The notes under the pieces: model-generated | Seen by the model: only the letters and a program-made list of their open reading frames with translations | Databases searched by the model: none | What the model was told of the DNA's origin: nothing | DNA from: Treponema sp. | GTDB lineage: Bacteria; Spirochaetota; Spirochaetia; Treponematales; Breznakiellaceae | Length of the DNA: 8,016 bases | Direction: 5' to 3' | NCBI GenBank assembly: GCA_031254795.1 | Contig: JAIRTS010000226.1 | Coordinates: 1 to 8,016 of the forward strand | In this document: positions 1 to 4,967 of the stretch, piece after piece | Layout of the letters: every line of letters begins with the position of its first letter | How positions within the stretch are numbered: position 1 is the first letter of the stretch | Program-made: the position numbers and the translations under genes

Positions 1-20
1 ATCCCCCGCTCGCGCAACGC

Positions 21-1466
21 TCAGATTGCTTCCGCAGCCTGAGCTATGGTTTCCGCGTACGTCGGATGAGCGAACACGCTGTTCCTGATTTGCTCCGCGG
101 TTATTCCAGCGTTAATGCACTGCGCCGCCCAAGCTATGATGTCCGTCGCGTGGTTACACATGATCTGGGCGCCGACAAGTGCTTTCGTTTCCGCATGAAA
201 CACCAATTTGACAAAGCTTCGCTCCTGATGTTCAATAACCGCCCTGCCGTTGCCGCCGAACACACCCTTGCCAACAACCACCGGAACACCGCGCTCCTTG
301 GCCTCGTCGGTGGAAAGCCCCGCGCAGGCAATCTCGGGCGTGGTGTACACACACACGGGAATCGCGCCGAGAGGGGCGGGCGTCTTGTCCATGATATGGT
401 CAATGATGCGTTCTGCCTGAGCGGTCGCGGTATGCGCAAGCTGGACGCCGGGGATCATGCCAAAAGCCGCGCCCCACGCTATGTCGCCGGCGGCGTAAAC
501 GCCGGGAACGTTTGTCATGCCCGCTTCATTGACGCGGATATAGCCCCGTTCGGTTAATGCAATGGCGCCGGAAAAATCCGGCGAAAAAAGTCCGTCCGTC
601 TCCGGCTTCCGCCCGGCCGCAACAAGCGCCGCGTTCGACGCGACGGATTGAGGCGGCGTTTCCGGCGCGTCGGAATTTTTTCTAAAAAGGCAGGACAACT
701 CCCCTTCCCAATTCGCTTCGGCCTTTTCAAACCTTTCAACCAGCGCGTTCGTAATGATGTTCACGCCACGTTTTTTGAGGATCATGGTGATGATCTGGCT
801 TACTTCCCTGTCCATGTTGGCTAACACACGCGGCAACGCTTCAATGACAGTGACCTTTCCGCCGAAATCGCTGTAAATGCTGGCGAATTCCATGCCGATG
901 ACTCCGCCGCCAATGATGGTCAACGCGGGAAAGCATCTTTCAAACAACCGTCCATTGTCGCCGAGCAGATCGTCGCTCGTAAAAACGCCGTCAAGATCGC
1001 AACCGGCGACCGGGATGAGCGCCGGCTTGGTTCCCGTGGCGATGAGGACGCGCTCCGCGCGGACGGTCTTACGCTTCCCGTCATCCCCGGCGATTGAAAT
1101 TGTCTTGCCGTCATCCCCGGCGCTCTCAATACGCGCGCTCCCCCGCTCAAGCGTCACGCCGCTTTTTTCGATAAACGCGATCTGATTCGCGCGGATAGAT
1201 TCGACGACTTCCCGCCTGCGCCGCTGAACTTCCGTACAATCAAACGAGACGGCGCCATGAACGCCAAACGGCGCGGCTTCAGCCGCTTTGCGGTGGAGCG
1301 AAGCGCTGTACAGCAACGCCTTTGTCGGAATGCAACCGCGATTCAGACAGACGCCGCCTGCCAGAGCCTTTTCAACAAGACACACTGAAAGCCCGGCTTT
1401 TCGCGCCTTGATTGAAGCCGCGTACCCTGCGGGACCGGAACCAATAACAAGAAGATCGAATTTCAT
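21..1466 (-). CDS. lpdA: Dihydrolipoamide dehydrogenase (E3 / L-protein)
   Basis: This cytosolic FAD flavoprotein oxidises the dihydrolipoyl arm of a carrier protein (GcvH or an E2 subunit) and passes the electrons to NAD+. Seen in the 481-residue product: an N-terminal FAD dinucleotide-binding motif GSGPAG (residues 9-14), the redox disulfide motif GGVCLNRGCIPTK (37-49, Cys40 and Cys45), the ATGT strand (144-147), the NAD-binding GGGVIGME (186-193), the second FAD motif AAGD (325-328), and a C-terminal dimerisation domain with the active-site HPTYAE (His467, Glu472). Length is normal for the family and no key residue is missing. I chose the ATG at 1466 because an AGGAGG lies just upstream; a start 8 codons earlier would run through that site. 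The gene follows lplA by 10 bp on the same strand, so one transcript probably makes both. Which lipoyl complex it serves is not shown by the window. Confidence 0.96.
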   Translation of the reverse strand: MKFDLLVIGSGPAGYAASIKARKAGLSVCLVEKALAGGVCLNRGCIPTKALLYSASLHRKAAEAAPFGVHGAVSFDCTEVQRRRREVVESIRANQIAFIEKSGVTLERGSARIESAGDDGKTISIAGDDGKRKTVRAERVLIATGTKPALIPVAGCDLDGVFTSDDLLGDNGRLFERCFPALTIIGGGVIGMEFASIYSDFGGKVTVIEALPRVLANMDREVSQIITMILKKRGVNIITNALVERFEKAEANWEGELSCLFRKNSDAPETPPQSVASNAALVAAGRKPETDGLFSPDFSGAIALTERGYIRVNEAGMTNVPGVYAAGDIAWGAAFGMIPGVQLAHTATAQAERIIDHIMDKTPAPLGAIPVCVYTTPEIACAGLSTDEAKERGVPVVVGKGVFGGNGRAVIEHQERSFVKLVFHAETKALVGAQIMCNHATDIIAWAAQCINAGITAEQIRNSVFAHPTYAETIAQAAEAI

Positions 1467-1472
1467 TGACCA

Positions 1473-1478
1473 CCTCCT
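1473..1478 (-). promoter_or_regulatory. Shine-Dalgarno site of lpdA, overlapping the lplA stop codon
   Basis: A perfect AGGAGG lies 6 nt before the lpdA ATG. Its first two bases are the AG of the lplA stop codon TAG (1479-1477). Ribosomes ending on lplA therefore stop on the lpdA binding site, which suggests coupled translation. The site also fixes the lpdA start at 1466. Confidence 0.85.
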
Positions 1479-2547
1479 ACCTGTCTTCAAAAATCAAATC
1501 AACAACATCGCCGCAAAAGGCGAGCCGCGTGGGGCTGTTCGCAAAATGCGCCGCGAGCGCTTCAAGAACTGCGGTACGGGTAAAATCCATCCCTTTGAGA
1601 CACGGCGCAAGTTCAAGGATGAACGCCTCGTCCATGGCGTCCGAGAACACCGCCGCCTCCGTAATGACGTTGCGCTCGACATTAAGCGCGACTTCGACTC
1701 CACCCCACGGAAACCGGCCTGAAGACGCGCAGGTGAACGGCGGATTCTTGCCGTATTTCCACGCGGGATCGGCGAATTGCTTTTCCAAACAGCTTAGACG
1801 GCGCTCCATGCATTCCAAAAATACGGCGCGATTTGGCGAATGCGGCGCATTCGGGTCATTTGACGCTCCGAAAAAATCATCCGCCGCAGAATCAAGGGTT
1901 AAACGCTCGCTTCGTCCCCCATACACCGCGTCAAACGCCTCGACAAGCGCCGTTTTCAACGCAGGAATGGTCAAATTCGGAACGCATTCAGTCAGATTGA
2001 TGACGCGCCGCTTGACGGACTCTACGCTCTTCGCCTTGATTTTGTCCTGTGAAACGGAAAGATATGTTGAAGCCGCGTCAATATCGGCGTTCACCAGCAG
2101 GGTTCCGTGGTGGAAGGCGTTTTTGCCTGATTGGTAATACGCGTTGCCGGAAAACTTCCGTCCATCCATTTCAAGATCGTTTCGTCCATTTTTCCGCGCC
2201 TCAACGCCGACGTTCCGCACAGCCTGTAGAATCACATCGGTCTGCTTGTCGAGGTTGTACTCGTCTTTTGGAACCAGAAACGTGAAGTTCAGGTTGCCCA
2301 TGTCATGAAACACCGCGCCGCCGCCGGAAAGCCGCCGGGCGAGGAAGCCTCCGTCACGCTCAAGCTCTTCGACGCGGCATTCTTTCCATGCGTTCTGATT
2401 CCGCCCGATGACCACAGCGCGCCGATTCTGCCACAAATACAACCCCGCTGTGTCAGCGGGAAGCGTTTCAAGCAATAACGCCTCAAGCGCGATGTTTTTA
2501 TATGGGTTTGTCTCGTCAGTTATAAAAAAATAGGTTGCATTGATCAT
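1477..2547 (-). CDS. lplA: Lipoate-protein ligase A
   Basis: The enzyme activates free lipoate with ATP and transfers it to a lysine of a lipoyl domain (GcvH or E2). The 356-residue product has the family signatures in order: an N-terminal NPYKNIALEALLL segment (14-26), the R-R-L-S-G-G-G-A-V-F-H-D lipoyl/AMP-binding loop (71-82) followed by GNLNFTF, GRKFSGNAYY (129-138, with Lys131 at the position of the catalytic lysine), FHHGTLL (146-151) and the S-V-x-x-R-V-x-N-L strand region (174-185). A C-terminal accessory domain contains WKYGKNPPF (263-271), so this is the full-length bacterial form rather than a catalytic core alone. It sits directly before lpdA, which reoxidises the lipoyl group it attaches. 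No good Shine-Dalgarno precedes the ATG; a promoter-like sequence ends 6 nt before it (see 2554-2582). Having a ligase points to salvage of exogenous lipoate; de novo LipA/LipB are not in the window. Confidence 0.95.
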   Translation of the reverse strand: MINATYFFITDETNPYKNIALEALLLETLPADTAGLYLWQNRRAVVIGRNQNAWKECRVEELERDGGFLARRLSGGGAVFHDMGNLNFTFLVPKDEYNLDKQTDVILQAVRNVGVEARKNGRNDLEMDGRKFSGNAYYQSGKNAFHHGTLLVNADIDAASTYLSVSQDKIKAKSVESVKRRVINLTECVPNLTIPALKTALVEAFDAVYGGRSERLTLDSAADDFFGASNDPNAPHSPNRAVFLECMERRLSCLEKQFADPAWKYGKNPPFTCASSGRFPWGGVEVALNVERNVITEAAVFSDAMDEAFILELAPCLKGMDFTRTAVLEALAAHFANSPTRLAFCGDVVDLIFEDR

Positions 2548-2553
2548 GGATGT

Positions 2554-2582
2554 ATCATACCCTCTTTGCGCGATTATGCGAA
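2554..2582 (-). promoter_or_regulatory. Candidate lplA promoter with start site at the ATG
   Basis: On the minus strand a TATGAT (-10, 2559-2554) follows a TTCGCA (weak -35, 2582-2577) after a 17-nt spacer. Only 6 nt separate the -10 from the lplA ATG, so the usual start point 7 nt after the -10 is the A of the ATG at 2547. The -35 matches TTGACA at only four positions, so the call rests mainly on the -10, the spacing, and the same geometry at exbD and parE. Confidence 0.45.
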
Positions 2583-2587
2583 GAGGG
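2560..2587. promoter_or_regulatory. Dyad overlapping the lplA promoter (possible operator)
   Basis: CCCTCTT (2560-2566) and AAGAGGG (2581-2587) form a perfect 7-bp inverted repeat around a 14-bp centre, with further partial symmetry (GC at 2568-2569 against 2578-2579). It covers the spacer and the -35 of the candidate lplA promoter, where a repressor or activator would bind. If transcription begins further upstream, the same bases would instead make an RNA hairpin that hides the purine-rich AGAGGG before the start codon. Confidence 0.4.
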
Positions 2588-2882
2588 TTGAGTCGCTCTT
2601 TTGAAACCGGAAGCGTAACGTTCGCGCGTCGATCCGCGCGGTGATTCGGCAGTTATGTTGGAGTGTCCGGCGATATTGCCAATTGTTTTTTCAAACCGGC
2701 GGCTCGCATTCGATTGTGTGGAGTTGTTTTGTCAATGCGGAGGCGGGACAACTGACGGCGCGGTTCACCGGCCGTTCCGGCGCCAGCTTTTGCCTGGCCT
2801 TAAAGGGATATAAAAAATTCGCGCTGGTTGGCTACGCGCTTGGGAAGCTTTGCCCACGAACAACACAAACTTTCGCTGTGGC
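2588..2882. other. Non-coding stretch between the lplA control region and the repeat array
   Basis: I see no convincing gene here. An open frame runs on the plus strand from a GTG at 2641 to about 2904, and the minus-strand frame through the array ends at 2800, but neither has a ribosome site or a recognisable motif. Short GC-rich self-complementary patches occur (around 2618-2641 and 2770-2792) without a T-tract. The stretch could hold sequence decayed from an older gene, but nothing identifies it. Confidence 0.5.
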
Positions 2883-3373
2883 AAGACTCTATTACCCGCA
2901 ATGAAAACTCCATTATCCTACGGAAAGACTTCCTTACATGTAGGGAAAAAACTATTACATTGCGGGAAGACTTCATTACATGTAAGGAAAGCTCCATTAC
3001 CCTGCGGGAAGACTTCCCTACATGTAATGGAAACTCCATTACCCTACGGAAAGACTTCCTTACATGTAGGGAAAAACCTGTTACCCTGAGGGAAGACTTC
3101 ACTACATGTAATGAAAACTCCATTACCCTGAGGGAAGACTTCACTACATGTAGGGAAAAACCTGTTACATTGAGAGAAGACTTCATTACATGTAAGGAAA
3201 ACTTCATTACCTTGAGAGAAGACTTCATTACATGTAAGGAAAACTCCATTACCCTACGGAAAGACTTCATTACATGTAGGGAAAAAACTATTACATTGCG
3301 GGAAGCTTTCATTACATGCAATGAAAACTCCATTATCTTGCGGAAAGACTTCACTACATGTAGGGAAAAAAAA
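2883..3373. repeat. 42-bp tandem repeat array, about 11.7 copies
   Basis: ACATGT (or ACATGC once) recurs at 2936, 2978, 3020, 3062, 3104, 3146, 3188, 3230, 3272, 3314 and 3356, exactly 42 bp apart with no indels. A degenerate unit precedes the first at about 2894. Each unit is two related 21-bp halves, one centred on TTACATGTA and one on TTAC-CCTGCGG. Dyads repeat through it: TTACATGTAA in several units, and GGGAAGACTTCCC at 3005-3017. Because 42 is divisible by three and the unit has few stops, several frames on both strands stay open, including long ones with 14-residue repeats; I read these as a by-product. The array is more AT-rich than its flanks, lies wholly between genes, and its last A-run is 22 bp short of the exbD stop codon. 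Confidence 0.93.
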
Positions 3374-3395
3374 GTCGCGCCAGCCGGACCGCGTC
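3366..3395 (-). terminator. Possible rho-independent terminator after the exbD pair
   Basis: Reading from the exbD stop on the minus strand, a GC-rich imperfect stem (CGCG at 3393-3390 with CGCG at 3379-3376, loop of 10, plus an outer G-C pair) is followed by AC and a run of eight T (3373-3366). The stem is short and has one mismatch, so the call is moderate. The T-run belongs to the last copy of the 42-bp array. Confidence 0.4.
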
Positions 3396-3800
3396 CTATT
3401 TTGCGACAAAACTCACCACGCGGTACTGGAGGATTTGCAACATTTGCAACACCGCGTCGACTCGTTCAAAACGGGTGTTTTTGTCCGCGATAAGGTGAAT
3501 CCTGGTTTCGGGCGCTTTCTGGTAGGTTGCGATGACGCTGTCCTCAATGGCGCGGAGATCGCTCGCGTCTCCATTGAGGTATAAGCCGCCCTGTACATCG
3601 ATCCAGATTTCGAGGTTTTTTTCCGCGCTTGTTTTTTTTGCGGTTTCAGCCTCAGGATACTCGACTTTGACTTCTTTCCGGTAGTTGATAAGGGAGACCA
3701 GCATGATGAAAATGAGGAGGAGAAACGCCACATCGGACATGGAGTTGAGCGGAATGATAAAACGCCTTCGGCTCTGCCGCCGGCTTCGGTTGATGTTCAT
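3396..3800 (-). CDS. ExbD/TolR-family biopolymer transport protein (second copy)
   Basis: ExbD/TolR proteins are single-pass inner-membrane proteins that work with an ExbB/TolQ proton channel to energise outer-membrane processes. The 134-residue product has the layout of the family: a basic cytoplasmic N-terminus (RSRRQSRRRF, residues 5-14), the P-L-N-S-M-S-D stretch with Asp23 at the position of the proton-carrying aspartate, a membrane segment (about 24-40), and a periplasmic domain whose end (LIADKNTRFERVDAVLQMLQ) matches the family's D-x-x-x-x-x-x-x-V-x-x-V-x-x-x-x-x pattern. I chose the ATG at 3800 because it overlaps the stop of the preceding gene as ATGA; a longer frame upstream adds 26 residues that do not look like the family. 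Start-stop overlap implies translational coupling. No exbB or tonB gene is in the window. ExbD and TolR cannot be told apart here. Confidence 0.88.
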   Translation of the reverse strand: MNINRSRRQSRRRFIIPLNSMSDVAFLLLIFIMLVSLINYRKEVKVEYPEAETAKKTSAEKNLEIWIDVQGGLYLNGDASDLRAIEDSVIATYQKAPETRIHLIADKNTRFERVDAVLQMLQILQYRVVSFVAK

Positions 3801-4195
3801 GGCCGCATCATGGAAAAAGAAAATGAATCCACCTGCAATTTTTGCGCGAGCTCCACAAAGGACACAACGCTTTGCCACGGCGCGGCCGGCGCAATGACAA
3901 GCGCCACCGCAAGATTTGGCTGCGCCGCCAAATTCGAGCGGATCAGCGTTTCCACCTCTGTCTGGGCAAGCGGCTTTTCATCATAAAGAATGGCGCCGGA
4001 ATCGCTCATTTCGAAACGCAACAGTTCTTCTTTTAAAAGGAGGCGCGTTGAGTCTTTCGCCGGCAGATCCATGAGGAACCCCTTATTCACGTTAAAGCCC
4101 GCGATTACAATGAAATAAATGATGAGAAGAAAAGCGATGTCGCTTGACGCGCTTGAGTCGTCAAAAGGGCTGCGTTTCGGGCGGTGGAGCTTCAT
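3797..4195 (-). CDS. ExbD/TolR-family biopolymer transport protein (first copy)
   Basis: This 132-residue protein is a second, diverged member of the ExbD/TolR family. It has a short basic N-terminus (KLHRPKRSPFDD), a S-S-D-I-A-F-L-L-I-I-Y-F membrane segment (about 18-36) with Asp19 at the proton-pathway position, and a periplasmic region ending in L-V-I-A-P-A-A-P-W-Q-S-V-V-S-F-V-E-L-A-Q-K (99-119), the family's C-terminal pattern. It lies directly before the other exbD with a 4-nt overlap, as in loci where two ExbD subunits serve one motor. The next downstream Met (residue 42) would remove the membrane segment, so 4195 is the only reasonable start, yet no Shine-Dalgarno precedes it. A near-consensus promoter ends 6 nt before the ATG, so the message may be leaderless. 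The lipoprotein gene 64 bp upstream may belong to the same system; this is inference. Confidence 0.85.
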   Translation of the reverse strand: MKLHRPKRSPFDDSSASSDIAFLLIIYFIVIAGFNVNKGFLMDLPAKDSTRLLLKEELLRFEMSDSGAILYDEKPLAQTEVETLIRSNLAAQPNLAVALVIAPAAPWQSVVSFVELAQKLQVDSFSFSMMRP

Positions 4196-4201
4196 GGGAA
4201 A

Positions 4202-4230
4202 AGTATACCTAAAACCGGCGCATGTTTCAA
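4202..4230 (-). promoter_or_regulatory. Sigma70-like promoter of the exbD pair, start site on the ATG
   Basis: On the minus strand TTGAAA (4230-4225) and TATACT (4207-4202) are separated by exactly 17 nt, close to the TTGACA-17-TATAAT consensus (five of six in each box). The expected start point, 7 nt after the -10, is 4195, the A of the exbD ATG. This suggests that the exbD pair has its own promoter apart from any read-through from parE, and a leaderless mRNA. Confidence 0.65.
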
Positions 4231-4259
4231 TCAGTTGGCGCCCGCGGAGCGGCGCGTTG

Positions 4260-4958
4260 TCAAAACCCCGTGAAAAAAGCGCTTTTTACATGGGATATGA
4301 CGTTAAACTGGGCGTTTGTAGGTTCGGGAATAAGCGGAATAGTGGAAAAAACGGCGTTGATCTGATCGACGAGCCGTCTTCTTTCAATGGCGACAATGAT
4401 GAGAAAGAGAAACTCACGGCGGTTGACTTCCACATCGTCTTCCACAGAAATCAATCTTTCAAACCAAAAGTCATCCAATTTAACGGCATGTTTGTAATGC
4501 GCGTCTGAAAAAGCTTTGACTGCGTTTTCAAAAAAAACGCCGTATTCGTAATCAGGATAGGTTTTGACGCTTCTTTCAAGCCGGTTTTGAACCCGTTTTG
4601 CGACCATCCGGGGAAATTCCCGCTCCACTGAAAAATGTGAAGCCCATTGCATAAGGGCATCCTTATTGCTTCCCCTGTTTTCCTTAATAAAAATATACGC
4701 GCTCCGGTACGCATACAGGCGTTCCACTCCGCGCGAACCTCCCGCAAGGTACGCCTGCGCCCATTCTGGAAACGCGTCGCTTTTCTGACTTACAACGGAA
4801 GCAGTTTGGATCGGGGGCGCGGGAGCGGGCGCCGGGATCCAATGCAGTTGCGCCGGCGGCTTTTCAGGCGTCGCGCAGGAAAAAAGGCACAGATGGACGC
4901 AGACGCAAAAAAGCGACATTTGTATAGATGCCGCGCGTCTTTTTTTCTTTTTTTCCAT
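4260..4958 (-). CDS. Predicted lipoprotein of unknown function
   Basis: I do not recognise this 232-residue protein as a named family. Seen: a strongly basic start (MEKKKKRRAA), a hydrophobic Cys-rich stretch (14-27), and L-F-S-C with Cys28 as the likely lipidated residue. The Phe at -2 makes the lipobox relaxed, as accepted in spirochaetes. A Pro/Ala linker (P-A-P-A-P-A-P-P, 42-49) follows, then a mainly alpha-helical domain (about 63-205) rich in aromatic and charged residues, containing FPEWAQAYL (63-71) and PDYEYGVFFENAVKAFSDA (135-153). It is probably anchored at the outer face of the inner membrane or the inner face of the outer membrane. It begins 9 bp after the parE stop, with no clear Shine-Dalgarno, so translation may depend on re-initiation. 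It precedes two exbD genes by 64 bp; a role in the same envelope machine is possible but unproven. The start at Met14 is an alternative but would lose the basic n-region. Confidence 0.75.
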   Translation of the reverse strand: MEKKKKRRAASIQMSLFCVCVHLCLFSCATPEKPPAQLHWIPAPAPAPPIQTASVVSQKSDAFPEWAQAYLAGGSRGVERLYAYRSAYIFIKENRGSNKDALMQWASHFSVEREFPRMVAKRVQNRLERSVKTYPDYEYGVFFENAVKAFSDAHYKHAVKLDDFWFERLISVEDDVEVNRREFLFLIIVAIERRRLVDQINAVFSTIPLIPEPTNAQFNVISHVKSAFFTGF

Positions 4959-4967
4959 AGCCCGCGC

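Noticed and set aside
1466..2137. Plus-strand frame of 223 codons opposite lplA
   Set aside because: Fully antisense to lplA, which shows every family motif.
2800..3354. Minus-strand frame of 184 codons through the array (repeats like VMEFSLHVM)
   Set aside because: It starts at a GTG inside a repeat copy with no ribosome site, and has the same repeat-driven openness as the plus strand. It is on the same strand as exbD, so expression is not impossible, but nothing supports it.
2883..3373. CRISPR array
   Set aside because: Units are contiguous and related over the whole 42 bp; there are no unrelated spacers and no cas genes.
2828..3493. Plus-strand frame of 221 codons through the repeat array, with 14-residue repeats (ITLREDF-x-TC)
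   Set aside because: The start is a TTG without a ribosome site, the frame runs over the end of exbD on the opposite strand, and several other frames in the array are equally open because the 42-bp unit lacks stops.
4214..4259. Terminator between the lipoprotein gene and exbD
   Set aside because: A 5-bp GCGCC/GGCGC stem exists on the minus strand but is followed by CAACTGATTG rather than a T-run; it sits just before the exbD promoter and is too weak to call.
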